Source: an uncultured Bacteroidales bacterium (lineage in GTDB: Bacteria; Bacteroidota; Bacteroidia; Bacteroidales; FEN-979). Taken from it: a stretch of DNA of 64,000 bases. The stretch's first letter is position 1. Every line of letters starts with the position of its first letter. Shown one piece after another: positions 8,313 to 19,084 of the stretch. The notes under the pieces are model-generated. The model worked only from the letters and a program-made list of their open reading frames with translations, was not told the DNA's origin and searched no databases. The stretch is from contig CAIRDP010000051.1 in assembly GCA_903877385.1 (NCBI GenBank), forward strand, positions 20,108 to 84,107, given 5' to 3'. Position numbers and translations under genes: made by a program.

Positions 8313-8320
8313 TTTTGGGC

Positions 8321-8911
8321 ATGCTCAGGGCAGGGCTTACCGGGAATATCGGCAGCGGCAAATCGGCCGTAGCAGCAATATTTTCATCTATCGGCATCCC
8401 TGTATTCAATGCCGATAATGAATCCAGAAAATTCCTTAAACTCCCCCATGTCATTGATTCATTAACGGAATTTTTCGGAACGGAGATCATGGTGGATGGA
8501 GTTGTAAACAACAAGCGCCTTGCCTCCCTTGTATTCTCAAACAGGGATGCCTTAGACCGTTTGAACCATCTGCTTCATCCCCTGGTCATGAAGGAATTCA
8601 CTGCATGGCAGGCTTTGAACGGCATGTCGCCATATGTGATCATGGAAGCGGCCATACTGTTTGAAAGCGGCTATGCAAAGGAGTTTGATTATATCATAGC
8701 TGTTTCCTGCGGGGAAGAAACGGCTGTTGAGAGAGTGATTAAAAGGGACGGGCTTAGCAGGGAGCTGGTGATGGAAAGGATGAATCAGCAGATGAACAAT
8801 GAGGATAAGACCGGGATGTCCGACTTTGTCATCATCAACGATGGGTCCCAATTGATCATCCCCCAGGTTATCAGCATACATAAACAGCTTTTGCAGCGAA
8901 TCGGTAAATAA
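8321..8911 (+). CDS. coaE: Dephospho-CoA kinase
   Basis: The enzyme carries out the last step of coenzyme A synthesis, phosphorylating dephospho-CoA at the 3'-hydroxyl. The ATG at 8321 gives 196 residues beginning MLRAGLTGNIGSGKS, placing the P-loop (GNIGSGKS) at the usual distance; an in-frame TTG two codons upstream is less likely. Other family motifs are FNADNESRK (substrate Asp), HPLV and RVIKRDG. The gene is in the operon that starts at 6923. Confidence 0.95.
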   Translation: MLRAGLTGNIGSGKSAVAAIFSSIGIPVFNADNESRKFLKLPHVIDSLTEFFGTEIMVDGVVNNKRLASLVFSNRDALDRLNHLLHPLVMKEFTAWQALNGMSPYVIMEAAILFESGYAKEFDYIIAVSCGEETAVERVIKRDGLSRELVMERMNQQMNNEDKTGMSDFVIINDGSQLIIPQVISIHKQLLQRIGK

Positions 8912-8943
8912 CGGAAATTGCAGCTTGCATTAAATCAGAATTT

Positions 8944-9684
8944 ATGAAAACCCTTAATATTTCAGCGGTATCCTACCTCAACACCTATCCTTTTGTATAC
9001 GGGATACAGCAATCGGGATATCTCCAGGATTACCATCTTTACCTTGAAGTGCCATCGATGTGCGCCGAACGGCTGAAATCGGGGGAGGCGGATATTGCGC
9101 TTGTTCCCGCAGGAGCCCTGCCCGATTTCAGGGATTACACAGTGGTTTCGGATTACTGTCTTGGGGCTGTAAAGGAAGTGATCACCGTGCTTTTACTATC
9201 GGACAAGCCTCTTGACAAGATCAGGAAAATTTATCTTGATTTTGATTCCAGGACATCGGCAAGGCTGGTTCAGGTACTTGCAAATTCATTCTGGAGGATA
9301 AAGCCTGAGTTTGAGAGGCTTAAGCCAGGCCAGGCCGAGGATTTAAAGCACAAGGAAGCCATCGTTGCCATAGGGGATAAAACATTCGGCATGCGCGAAC
9401 ATTACAAATATTCGTATGACCTTGCCGGGGAGTGGATCAGGTTCAGCGGGCTGCCCTTTGTTTTTGCCGTATGGGTCGCCCTGAAGCCCATGCCCGAAGA
9501 GCTTCTTATTCAGTTTAACAAGGCTCTGAAGTTTGGGGTTCAGAATATCGACGGAGTGCTTGATTATTATTCATCTCGTTTACCCCGGAATGCCGATTGC
9601 CGGCAATATCTCACCGAAAACATTTCATACACCCTTGATAAAGTAAAGAAAGAGGGGCTGAATCTTTTCCTGTCGTATCTGTAG
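8944..9684 (+). CDS. mqnA: Chorismate dehydratase MqnA (futalosine menaquinone pathway)
   Basis: MqnA converts chorismate to 3-[(1-carboxyvinyl)oxy]benzoate, the first committed step of the futalosine route to menaquinone. The 246-residue product shows the family hallmarks VSYLNTYPF near the N-terminus, the periplasmic-binding-protein-like fold, SGEADIALVP, DSRTSARL and IGDKTF. The later genes (mqnB-E) are not in the window. Presence of this route rather than the classical men pathway separates the organism from Bacteroides itself and agrees with an environmental lineage. Confidence 0.93.
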   Translation: MKTLNISAVSYLNTYPFVYGIQQSGYLQDYHLYLEVPSMCAERLKSGEADIALVPAGALPDFRDYTVVSDYCLGAVKEVITVLLLSDKPLDKIRKIYLDFDSRTSARLVQVLANSFWRIKPEFERLKPGQAEDLKHKEAIVAIGDKTFGMREHYKYSYDLAGEWIRFSGLPFVFAVWVALKPMPEELLIQFNKALKFGVQNIDGVLDYYSSRLPRNADCRQYLTENISYTLDKVKKEGLNLFLSYL

Positions 9685-9687
9685 CAA

Positions 9688-11643
9688 CTACCTTTTCGAG
9701 GGCAATCCCTTTTGCTTGGCCATATCTTCCAGCCTCTTCTGAAAACCTGATTTCTTAACAGGTTTCTTCTTGTTGGCTTCAATCTGGGCATGCAGTTTCT
9801 TCTCATCCAGGAATGCACGGATAAGATAGATCTGGGCAAAGGTCAGCAGGTTGGCAAGCAGGTAATAATAACTTAAGCCCGATGAATAATCGTTGAACCA
9901 GAACAGGAACATCACGGGCATCATATACATCATGGTCTTCATGCCGGGCATCTGCTGCTGGGTACTGCCCATCATCTGGTCGTTGATCCTGGTATAAATA
10001 ATACTGGAGATCGTCATTAGCAGTGCAAAAAGACTGATATGGTTTCCGTACCAGGGCAGGCTGAATCCATTGGGGAAAGTCCATATGGAATCATATGATG
10101 AAAGATCGGTGGCCCAGAGGAACGATTGCTGCCTCAGCTCGATGGACGAAGGGAAGAAACGGAACATGGCAATCAGTATGGGGAACTGCAGCAGCATGGG
10201 GATACAGCCTGCCATGGGGTTTACCCCTGCCTTTTTGTAAAGGTCCATGGTAGCCTGCTGCTTCTTCATGGCATCATCCTTTTTCGGGAACTTTTTAGCC
10301 AGCTCATCGATATCAGGTTTGAGCACCCTCATTTTGGCCGAGGACTTGTAAGTTTTATAGGCTATCGGGAACAGTATGATCTTAAGTAATATTGTAAGTA
10401 CCAGTATGATGATGCCATAATTCCAGCCCAGGTTCCCGAAGAAAGTGAATACCGGGATAACGGCATAAATATTAATCCATGCCATCAGGAAGAAACCCCA
10501 GCCCAGGGGGATCTGTTTTTCGAGGTCGAGCTGGTAATGTTTAAGATTATAAAATTTATTCGGGCCAAAATACATCGACATCCCCAGGCTTTTGGTATCC
10601 TTCCCTGAATACGGTATTCCGGCTTCGGCAAACATATTCTTCAGAATGCCGTGGGGGCCACTGAGTGGTTTAAAGGTTCTCAGTCTTGGCTCGGTAAGGT
10701 ATGTATCGGAAATCAGGATTGAGGTAAAGAACTGCTGCTTGAAAGCAAACCATTTGATCTTCTCGTTTTTGAGATAGCGTTCCTCATCCTTGGTCTCGCT
10801 TATATAATCGACTTTATCCTGGTCATATTTATAATAGAGCGTACTGGTCATCTGCTCCATCTTGAGGCTTTTTTCAAGGCTCCTCAGGTTGTCGTTCCAT
10901 GTCAGGACAAGGAATTTGTTCCCGGCATCAATAGCCTGGTCCATCCCTACGAAGTTCACGGTATAACGGAGCATGTAGTCATTGCCCCTGATGGTGTAGA
11001 GGAATTCAATATACTGGTCCCTGTTGAAGGAGGTATCACTTGCTGCTGTATACAACCTCATTCCAAACCTGATCGAGTCTTTGCCGCTGACTTTCATGGC
11101 AGACTGCCCGTTTTGAGTAGCATCAGGCCAGAAAGGCTGGAAATACAAACTGTTGGTATTTATCGTACGGTTATTTGAGAAAAATGAAATTCCGAAATTC
11201 AGGGAATCGCTGTCCATCAAAACCAGAGGTTTTTTATCCCAGGTCAGGTACTTTTTCAGTTCCACCCTCCCTATTTTACCTCCCCTGCTGATGAAATTCA
11301 GTTTGAACACATCGTTCTCGACCGAAAAAGACTTGTCCTTGCCGGCGGCAGCATTGGCGAAAACCCCCAATTCCCCTTTCATGGTCATCCTGACAAGGGT
11401 TACCGAGTCAACTTTTTCGCCCCGGGCAATAAATTTTTCTTTTTCCTTTGAAACGGCTATAGCCTTTTCCCGGGCAATAGCTGAGATCATTGAATGCTGT
11501 TTCTGTACATTAAGAATGTACATTGAATCTGCTTTCCGTTTTTGTTCTACGAGTTGCTCCTTGGTAGGGCTCATCAGGTAGGTATACCCGATGAATATTG
11601 CGAAGATGAGGACGAGCCCGATGATCGTGTTCTTGTTGTTCAT
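9688..11643 (-). CDS. yidC: Membrane protein insertase YidC
   Basis: YidC inserts and folds proteins in the cytoplasmic membrane, alone or with Sec. The 651-residue product has a first membrane span (residues about 5-24), a large periplasmic domain (about 90-350) of the Gram-negative type, and a conserved C-terminal insertase core with further spans (GWNYGIIILVLTILLK, GCIPMLLQFPILIAMF, MMYMMPVMFLFWFNDY). A basic tail rich in Lys/Arg (residues 620-651) could contact the ribosome. The gene has its own promoter and a short hairpin before the start. Confidence 0.96.
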   Translation of the reverse strand: MNNKNTIIGLVLIFAIFIGYTYLMSPTKEQLVEQKRKADSMYILNVQKQHSMISAIAREKAIAVSKEKEKFIARGEKVDSVTLVRMTMKGELGVFANAAAGKDKSFSVENDVFKLNFISRGGKIGRVELKKYLTWDKKPLVLMDSDSLNFGISFFSNNRTINTNSLYFQPFWPDATQNGQSAMKVSGKDSIRFGMRLYTAASDTSFNRDQYIEFLYTIRGNDYMLRYTVNFVGMDQAIDAGNKFLVLTWNDNLRSLEKSLKMEQMTSTLYYKYDQDKVDYISETKDEERYLKNEKIKWFAFKQQFFTSILISDTYLTEPRLRTFKPLSGPHGILKNMFAEAGIPYSGKDTKSLGMSMYFGPNKFYNLKHYQLDLEKQIPLGWGFFLMAWINIYAVIPVFTFFGNLGWNYGIIILVLTILLKIILFPIAYKTYKSSAKMRVLKPDIDELAKKFPKKDDAMKKQQATMDLYKKAGVNPMAGCIPMLLQFPILIAMFRFFPSSIELRQQSFLWATDLSSYDSIWTFPNGFSLPWYGNHISLFALLMTISSIIYTRINDQMMGSTQQQMPGMKTMMYMMPVMFLFWFNDYSSGLSYYYLLANLLTFAQIYLIRAFLDEKKLHAQIEANKKKPVKKSGFQKRLEDMAKQKGLPSKR

Positions 11644-11658
11644 GAAAGATATTTAATT

Positions 11659-11672
11659 GCCGCTAAAGCGGC
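11659..11672 (-). promoter_or_regulatory. Hairpin in the yidC leader
   Basis: Perfect five-base arms GCCGC/GCGGC with a four-base A/T loop lie 15 bases upstream of the yidC ATG and downstream of the promoter element at 11685-11692. Placement resembles that in the rpsA leader. Confidence 0.4.
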
Positions 11673-11684
11673 CTTTTGGGGGTG

Positions 11685-11692
11685 CAAAGGTA
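11685..11692 (-). promoter_or_regulatory. -7 promoter element of yidC
   Basis: TACCTTTG on the minus strand fits TAnnTTTG. It lies 41 bases before the yidC ATG, in the gap between pyrG and yidC. No clear TTTG stands at the -33 distance. Confidence 0.5.
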
Positions 11693-11703
11693 AGAAATTG
11701 TCT

Positions 11704-13314
11704 TTACACAGGATTATATTCCCTCGCTGCTTTGATAAATGCCACGAAAAGAGGGTGGGGTTTGGCAACCGTACTTTTATATTCAGGATGAAACTGAACA
11801 CCGATAAACCAGGGATGGCCCATCAGTTCCATGATCTCTACCAGGTCGTCTTTCTCATTGATGCCCACAGGCAGGAAACCGGCTTTGATATATTTGTCAA
11901 GGTAAACATTATTGAATTCATACCGGTGCCTGTGCCTTTCGGATATGTTTACTGTTTTGTAAATTTTAAACAGCTTCGAAGATTTGCTTATTTTGCAGGG
12001 ATATGCCCCCAGCCTCATGGTTCCTCCAAGACCCATGATCTTCTTTTGTTCTTCCATCATGTCGATGACGGGATAAGGTGTCTTTTTATTGAATTCGGTG
12101 GAATGGGCGCCTTTCATACCCAGGACGTTGCGTGCGAATTCAATTACGGCACACTGCATCCCGAGGCATATCCCGAAAAACGGGAGATTATGAGTCCTTG
12201 CATAGTTGATGGCTGTGATCTTACCTTCAATGCCCCTTTCACCAAAACCAGGAGCTACGAGTATGCCGTTCAGGCCTGCAAGTTTTTCGGCCACATTGTT
12301 TTCATCTATGAATTCCGAATGCAGGGAGATGACATTTACCTTGCAGCCATTCGATACCCCCGCATGGATTATGGATTCGTTGATCGACTTATAGGCATCC
12401 TTGAGTTCCACATATTTACCAACAAGGCCGATGCTGAAGCTGCAGGTCGGGTTTTTAAGGGTATACAGGAATTTTTCCCAGTCGCGAAGATCGGGGATCC
12501 CGTCGGTAGGCATTTCGGTCTTTCTCAGGATTTCGATGTCGAGGTTCTCCTGGCGCATTAAAACAGGTACTTCGTAAATGCTTTCGGCATCTATGCATTC
12601 TATAACGGACGAAGGATTGACATTGCAGAAAAGGGCAATTTTGTTACGAAGGCTTTCGGGAAGATGTTTCTCGGTACGGCAAACGATGATATCGGGCTGA
12701 ACCCCTTGTTCCAGCATGGTTTTAACGGAGTGCTGGGTGGGTTTTGATTTGAGTTCACCCGCTGCTGCAAGGTATGGTACAAGGGTGAGATGCACAACCA
12801 CACTGTCCTTGCCCAGTTCCCATCGCAACTGTCGCACCGACTCAATGAATGGCAGGGACTCTATATCACCCACGGTACCCCCGATTTCGGTAATTACGAA
12901 ATCATAATGTTGCTTGCTTGCAAGAAGCCTGATCCGTTTTTTAATTTCGTCGGTGATATGGGGTATTACCTGGACAGTTTCTCCCAGGAATTCACCTTTC
13001 CTTTCCTTGTTAATTACACTCTGGTAAACCACTCCTGTTGTGACATTATTGGCCTGGGTGGTGGGCACGCTTGAAAACCTTTCATAGTGCCCCAGGTCCA
13101 GGTCGGTTTCTGCCCCGTCTTCGGTGACGTAACATTCTCCATGTTCATAAGGATTCAGGGTTCCCGGATCAATATTGATGTACGGATCGAGTTTCTGAAT
13201 TGTAACCGTAAACCCCCTGGCAACAAGCAGTTTCGCTATCGAAGAGGAGATGATCCCTTTACCCAGGGATGAAGTAACGCCGCCGGTTACAAAAATATAT
13301 TTGGTTGAAGACAT
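11704..13314 (-). CDS. pyrG: CTP synthase
   Basis: CTP synthase aminates UTP to CTP with glutamine and ATP. Using the ATG at 13314 the protein is 536 residues starting MSSTKYIFVTGGVTSSLGKG; an upstream in-frame ATG (13347) would add 11 residues that are not part of the family. The synthase domain (about residues 1-268) has the P-loop and the DPYINIDPGTMNP-like region; the class I glutamine amidotransferase domain has the nucleophile motif GICLGMQ and the C-terminal HPE triad motif (FHPEY). The gene is upstream of yidC on the same strand. Confidence 0.96.
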   Translation of the reverse strand: MSSTKYIFVTGGVTSSLGKGIISSSIAKLLVARGFTVTIQKLDPYINIDPGTLNPYEHGECYVTEDGAETDLDLGHYERFSSVPTTQANNVTTGVVYQSVINKERKGEFLGETVQVIPHITDEIKKRIRLLASKQHYDFVITEIGGTVGDIESLPFIESVRQLRWELGKDSVVVHLTLVPYLAAAGELKSKPTQHSVKTMLEQGVQPDIIVCRTEKHLPESLRNKIALFCNVNPSSVIECIDAESIYEVPVLMRQENLDIEILRKTEMPTDGIPDLRDWEKFLYTLKNPTCSFSIGLVGKYVELKDAYKSINESIIHAGVSNGCKVNVISLHSEFIDENNVAEKLAGLNGILVAPGFGERGIEGKITAINYARTHNLPFFGICLGMQCAVIEFARNVLGMKGAHSTEFNKKTPYPVIDMMEEQKKIMGLGGTMRLGAYPCKISKSSKLFKIYKTVNISERHRHRYEFNNVYLDKYIKAGFLPVGINEKDDLVEIMELMGHPWFIGVQFHPEYKSTVAKPHPLFVAFIKAAREYNPV

Positions 13315-13388
13315 GTCAGGTTCAGAATGATAGTTTACTGAGAACAAAAATAATCGTTTTAAGCAAACAGGGGGAAATTAGTTTTGCC

Positions 13389-14216
13389 TCAGCGGCTTTT
13401 TTTACGAACATGGTCCGGATGGTCAATCCTTCGCTTTATCGCAATGATCTCAGACGAAATCTCCTCTATCGGTTTATCCGTGACGTGGATAACAGGCCAT
13501 TCATACTTACAGAAAATGCTGTTGGAGTAGTTAAGTTCTTTTTTAACATTTTGAATTGAAGCATATCCTCCGGTATTGCCACCGAGGTATTGTTCCCTTG
13601 CCGAACGGAGGTTCGAAAGATCCTGGGGTTCGGTCATCAGCCCAAATACTTTTCCCGGGCCCAGTCTTGTAAGGTGTTGCGAAAGTTCGGCTGCAAGTAC
13701 TACGGGGTAATTCGCAACAAACCAGCCCTTGAATGCAAGGTAAATGCTCAGTGGGGTTTTGAATGTCCTTGAAACACCCACCAGGACGATCTCGGCCTTA
13801 TCGTAATCATAATCCCTCTGCCCGTCATCATGGGTAAAGGCAAACTGCATGGCGTCGATGCGTTTGAAATATTCCTTGTTCAGGCTGAAAAACAATCCGG
13901 GTTCACCCGTAGGAGAGTTTTCAAAATGATGTGAAAGCCGCGAAAGAAGGGGCCCCATAAGGTCTATAGCGTCCAGGTTATGGATGCGGCTTAACCTCAG
14001 TATGACTTCCCTGAGGGATTCTGAGACCAGGGTATGCAGGATAAAGCCTTTTTGCTCAGCAACTTCAGCAACGATTTCTTCGATGGCCTGCTCGGTTCTC
14101 ACCTCCGGTTTTAATACTACGTCCACGCTGGAATGAGGGAACTGGGTGAGAGCGGCCATCAGGATCTGCTCGGCAGTTCGACCTGAGCCATCTGAAACCA
14201 CATATACCTTGTTCAT
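13389..14216 (-). CDS. Pyruvate phosphate dikinase regulatory protein (DUF299 family)
   Basis: Members of this family are bifunctional Ser/Thr kinase and Pi-dependent pyrophosphorylases that switch PEP synthase or pyruvate phosphate dikinase off and on. The 275-residue product starts VYVVSDGSGRTAE and has the P-loop-like GVSRTFKTPLS together with RSAREQY and a C-terminal VIHVTDKPIEE motif, all expected of the family. The target enzyme (PPDK or PEP synthase) is not adjacent; the PEP-synthase-like protein at 20114 is more distant from true PpsA/PPDK, so a link is not implied. It converges on nothing and is divergent from gapA. Confidence 0.88.
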   Translation of the reverse strand: MNKVYVVSDGSGRTAEQILMAALTQFPHSSVDVVLKPEVRTEQAIEEIVAEVAEQKGFILHTLVSESLREVILRLSRIHNLDAIDLMGPLLSRLSHHFENSPTGEPGLFFSLNKEYFKRIDAMQFAFTHDDGQRDYDYDKAEIVLVGVSRTFKTPLSIYLAFKGWFVANYPVVLAAELSQHLTRLGPGKVFGLMTEPQDLSNLRSAREQYLGGNTGGYASIQNVKKELNYSNSIFCKYEWPVIHVTDKPIEEISSEIIAIKRRIDHPDHVRKKSR

Positions 14217-14240
14217 GGCATTTTTTGATTTGACCTTTAA

Positions 14241-15368
<1,128 letters not shown>

Positions 15369-15369
15369 T

Positions 15370-16626
15370 ATGAGTCATCTCTTTGCAAGCGGGGAAAGGG
15401 AAGGTTACATCATGGTCGTTGAAGACTCGAGAAGTCAGGCGATGATGCTGAAATCCCTTCTGAAAAAACACGACTATAAAGTCAGGGATTTTGAAGATGG
15501 GCTCGCGGCTTTCGATGCAGCCCTTGAAGATCCGCCCCTCTTGATTGTCAGCGACATACTTATGCCGGGAATGGACGGCTATGAATTATGCCGTAAAGTT
15601 AAAAGCAACACGGTGCTTAAGGATATTCCCATCATCCTGCTGACCACCCTCCAGGATTCCATGGATATTATCAAAGGTTTGCAGGCAGGATCCGATAATT
15701 TCATTACAAAGCCGTTTGATGCCAAGTACCTTCTTTCGCGCATCAACTACCTTCTGGCTAACAGGGAGCTCAGGTACCAGGGGACAAGCGACCTGGTGCT
15801 TGAGATCATGTTCAACGGGCAGAAGTACGCTATTAACTCCGAGAGGAAACAGATACTGGACCTGTTGTTATCGGTATATGAAAATGCCGTTCAGCAGAAC
15901 CATCAGCTTATAGAAGCCCAGGCCGCACTGCAGAGGTCAAATGATCACCTGATCACCATGAACCGCGACCTGGAAGCATTTTCTTACACTATTTCGCATG
16001 ACCTCAGGACCCCTCTGAACCACATCAGCATGAGCGCGCAGCTACTGCAACAGCATTATATGGATAAGCTGGATGAAGCCGGGGCTTCCTACGTCGAAAC
16101 CATACATTCCACTACAAGGTCCATGGCCGAAATGATTAACGATCTCCTGCAGTTTTCACGTACGGGCACTATCAATATACATCCGCAGCCAATCGACCTC
16201 AGCGATATGTTTACAAAAGTCATGGAATGGATACACCAGGACGATCCCCAGAGGCAGATTGAAGTTAAAATCGAGGAGAATATGCATATCCATGCCGATC
16301 ATAGCCTCCTGATGGTTGTTGTAAAGAACCTTCTTGGAAATGCCTGGAAATATACTTCAAAAACAAAGAAACCTATCATTCAGGTTGGAAGCTTGCACAA
16401 AAACGGCCAAACTGTGTTTTATGTCAGGGATAACGGAGCCGGGTTTGAACCTGGCCGCGCCGTCAACCTGTTCACCCCTTTTGTAAGGCTTCACTCCCAG
16501 GAAGATTTCCCCGGGACCGGTGTTGGACTCGCCACGGCCAAGCGGATAATTGAAAGGCATGCGGGGAAGATATGGGCCGAAGGAGAACAGGGCAAAGGTG
16601 CTTGCTTTTTATTTACCCTAGGCTAA
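15370..16626 (+). CDS. Receiver-histidine kinase hybrid
   Basis: The 418-residue soluble protein has an N-terminal receiver domain (about residues 12-130; phospho-acceptor Asp62 in VSDILMPGMDGYE, conserved Lys in ITKPFD), a linking coil (about 165-195), a HisKA domain with His210 in SYTISHDLRTPLN and an HATPase domain (GNAWKYTSK, DNGAGF, GTGVGLATAKRII). There are no membrane segments or PAS domain, so it likely takes input from another kinase or a partner protein and passes phosphate onward. It follows gapA by one base, an odd pairing with no obvious meaning. Confidence 0.9.
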   Translation: MSHLFASGEREGYIMVVEDSRSQAMMLKSLLKKHDYKVRDFEDGLAAFDAALEDPPLLIVSDILMPGMDGYELCRKVKSNTVLKDIPIILLTTLQDSMDIIKGLQAGSDNFITKPFDAKYLLSRINYLLANRELRYQGTSDLVLEIMFNGQKYAINSERKQILDLLLSVYENAVQQNHQLIEAQAALQRSNDHLITMNRDLEAFSYTISHDLRTPLNHISMSAQLLQQHYMDKLDEAGASYVETIHSTTRSMAEMINDLLQFSRTGTINIHPQPIDLSDMFTKVMEWIHQDDPQRQIEVKIEENMHIHADHSLLMVVVKNLLGNAWKYTSKTKKPIIQVGSLHKNGQTVFYVRDNGAGFEPGRAVNLFTPFVRLHSQEDFPGTGVGLATAKRIIERHAGKIWAEGEQGKGACFLFTLG

Positions 16627-16638
16627 GCCTGTTGAGCT

Positions 16639-17838
16639 ATGGAATCAATAAAGGAGATTTATAAAATCGGCCACGGGCCGTCGAGCAGTCATACCATGGG
16701 GCCAGCCAAGGCGGCCTCGATCTTTGCAAAACGCAATCCCGGGATCCCAAAAGTGAGGGTGCATCTTTACGGTAGCCTTGCTGCTACAGGCAAAGGCCAT
16801 ATGACCGACAAAGCCGTCATAGAAGCCCTGCATCCAGTACCGGTGGAAATCACCTGGAACCCTGAGACTGTGCTTCCTGAACATCCGAACGGGATGACCT
16901 TTGAAGCCCTTGACAGGTCGGGGAATGTGAGGGACTCATGGACTACCTACAGCATCGGGGGTGGCGATATCAGCGACAACGGGAAACGGGATCCTTCAGC
17001 ATCTATTTACAGGATGTCGAGTATGGAGGATATCCTCAAATGGTGCCTGAATAACGGAAGGACACTCTGGGAATACGTGGAAATACACGAGAAACAGGAT
17101 ATCTGGGATTACCTTGCCGAGGTATGGAAAGTCATGAAAGATGCTGTGGAAAGGGGGATTGAGACTGAAGGGGTTCTACCCGGGCGGATCAACCTTCCCA
17201 GGAAAGCTTCATCATACTATATCAAGGCCAGGAGTTTCAAGGGGACCCTGAGCCGGAGGGCTTTTACTTTTGCCTTTGCCCTGGCCGTTGCAGAAGAAAA
17301 TGCCGCCGGTGGGAAGATTGTCACGGCTCCAACCTGCGGTTCATGCGGGGTTATGCCATCCGTGCTGTATTTATTAAAGACAAAGTACGATTTCACCGAC
17401 AGGAAAATACTTCAGGGCCTTGCTACCGCAGGCCTGATCGGCAACCTTATCAAAACCAATGCTTCAATCTCGGGAGCCGAAGTCGGTTGCCAGGGCGAGG
17501 TCGGCAGTGCCAGTTCAATGGCCGCTGCAGCAGCTGAACAAATGTTCGGCGGCACCCCGAGACAAATCGAATATGCCGCTTCCATCGCCATGGAACACTT
17601 CCTTGGCCTAACCTGTGACCCCTTGTTTGGCCTGGTACAGATACCCTGTATTGAAAGAAATGCATTCGGTGCCGCCAGGGCACTTGATTCCAACATGTAT
17701 GCCCTGCTCTCCGACGGAACACACATCATCAGCTTCGATAAAGTGATACAGGCGATGAAACAAACAGGCCACGACCTTCCTGCCATATACAGGGAAACTG
17801 CAGAGGGCGGGCTGGCTGTTCTCGGGATCAAAGAGTAA
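16639..17838 (+). CDS. sdaA: L-serine ammonia-lyase (iron-sulfur, single chain)
   Basis: The enzyme deaminates L-serine to pyruvate and ammonia using a [4Fe-4S] cluster. The 399-residue chain holds the beta domain first (GPSSSHTMGPAKAA) and the alpha catalytic domain after it (APTCGSCGVMPS, with further cysteines in LTCDPLFG and IPCIERN that complete the cluster). The C-terminal half includes VGCQGEVGSASSMAAA, a family signature. It starts 12 bases after the hybrid kinase gene, possibly in the same transcript. Confidence 0.95.
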   Translation: MESIKEIYKIGHGPSSSHTMGPAKAASIFAKRNPGIPKVRVHLYGSLAATGKGHMTDKAVIEALHPVPVEITWNPETVLPEHPNGMTFEALDRSGNVRDSWTTYSIGGGDISDNGKRDPSASIYRMSSMEDILKWCLNNGRTLWEYVEIHEKQDIWDYLAEVWKVMKDAVERGIETEGVLPGRINLPRKASSYYIKARSFKGTLSRRAFTFAFALAVAEENAAGGKIVTAPTCGSCGVMPSVLYLLKTKYDFTDRKILQGLATAGLIGNLIKTNASISGAEVGCQGEVGSASSMAAAAAEQMFGGTPRQIEYAASIAMEHFLGLTCDPLFGLVQIPCIERNAFGAARALDSNMYALLSDGTHIISFDKVIQAMKQTGHDLPAIYRETAEGGLAVLGIKE

Positions 17839-17880
17839 CATTTTCGGCGTTTTCCCGTAGAACCCTGAATAAGGCAGATT

Positions 17881-18894
17881 ATGCTTTTTCTGAGGTTTAC
17901 AATTTTATTTATTCTTTTGGCAAAGCCGGTTTATTATACACCCCAGCCGCTTTCAATACTCGATTGTGACGAGATGGTGAAGCTGGGTGATAAAAGCGGG
18001 TTAAAAGCAGTCGAAAAACTCATAAACCCGATAACACTGCTCTACCTCGACACAGCTTATGCAAATCATATTGTTGACTGGGAGTTCAGACAGGGATTCC
18101 TGAGGACACATCCCGACAGTGCCGGTTATTCTATGCTTGACCTTCCCTGGTACACCCTTGACATTGCTTCCAACCTCGACAACAGGCATGCAGCATCAAG
18201 CCTTCTGAGGTATTACTGTTCCGTTCCAAAACTCACAAAATCCGATACCATTTTCTGGATGTATGAGCAGATGTACCGGTTCCTGCCGGTATTCGTATGC
18301 AGGAAACCGGGGGGGGCACTGCTGGAAGAAAAACTAAAAAGCGATTTCAAGGCATGGAGCCATATTGCCGCAATAACGCCTCCCGTAAAGTATCCCGACC
18401 CTTCGGTTGAATATGACCGCCTGCCGGAACTTAAACCTTTGAATACTAGTAACGATTCAAGGTTTATTGCCCTTATGCTTGGGCTCAGCCTGAAACAACT
18501 TAAATCCCCGGGTTTTACTGAAGAGAAAATAAAAGGACTCCGCAGGGTCCAAACCTGTTTGGAGAATACCAGGTTTCAGCTTCCTGTGCTGAACAGCGAA
18601 TACCGGATATATATCCAGCCAATCGAAAAACGTATCATTCCTGCCATGAAGGAATACAGCAATATCAATCAGCTGGTCGTTGACAAAGCGGCCATGATGC
18701 TGATTATTTCATCATGGCTAACAAGTCATGACTTCAGCCAGCACATGCCTTACAGCCAGAGTAAATTCCTGGTTAAAGGCCCCGATAAGGCCTATTTCGA
18801 GATCTATTACGAATATGGTATGCAGTCGATCAGGCTGACATTGCTTGGAGGCAAAAGAATCATGATAGAAAAGATTACCGAAACCATTGACTGA
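17881..18894 (+). CDS. Exported protein of unknown function
   Basis: I do not recognise this 337-residue protein. It has an N-terminal hydrophobic stretch (residues 1-18) that could be a signal peptide or anchor, then a soluble mixed alpha/beta part rich in Leu, Tyr and Lys with several W/Y pairs (IFWMYEQMYRFLP). No catalytic or metal motif stands out; there are few cysteines. It follows sdaA by 42 bases and may be cotranscribed. Codon use looks like its neighbours, so it is probably a real gene rather than a chance frame. Confidence 0.7.
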   Translation: MLFLRFTILFILLAKPVYYTPQPLSILDCDEMVKLGDKSGLKAVEKLINPITLLYLDTAYANHIVDWEFRQGFLRTHPDSAGYSMLDLPWYTLDIASNLDNRHAASSLLRYYCSVPKLTKSDTIFWMYEQMYRFLPVFVCRKPGGALLEEKLKSDFKAWSHIAAITPPVKYPDPSVEYDRLPELKPLNTSNDSRFIALMLGLSLKQLKSPGFTEEKIKGLRRVQTCLENTRFQLPVLNSEYRIYIQPIEKRIIPAMKEYSNINQLVVDKAAMMLIISSWLTSHDFSQHMPYSQSKFLVKGPDKAYFEIYYEYGMQSIRLTLLGGKRIMIEKITETID

Positions 18895-19033
18895 TCCTGC
18901 TTCCTCTTCATTAAGCCATTTCACTGCATATAAGCTGTTATTGCATCCGGGGACCTGTAAATATTTATCAGCAGGGTATATTGTTGATATAGTTTCATTT
19001 GCAATATATTGATGATAAAGATTGGCGATCAGG

Positions 19034-19065
19034 TTTCGACCTTACGTAAAAAAAAAGTAAGTTTG
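19034..19065 (+). promoter_or_regulatory. Promoter of the 19085-22507 gene pair
   Basis: TTTC (19034-19037) is followed after 20 bases by TAAGTTTG (19058-19065), which matches TAnnTTTG. The first gene starts 20 bases downstream. Confidence 0.6.
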
Positions 19066-19084
19066 CGGCCTGAAAATTTAAATT

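Noticed and set aside
11542..12561. A 339-codon open frame on the plus strand
   Set aside because: It lies antisense to pyrG, whose family match is certain, and its translation has no recognisable motif.
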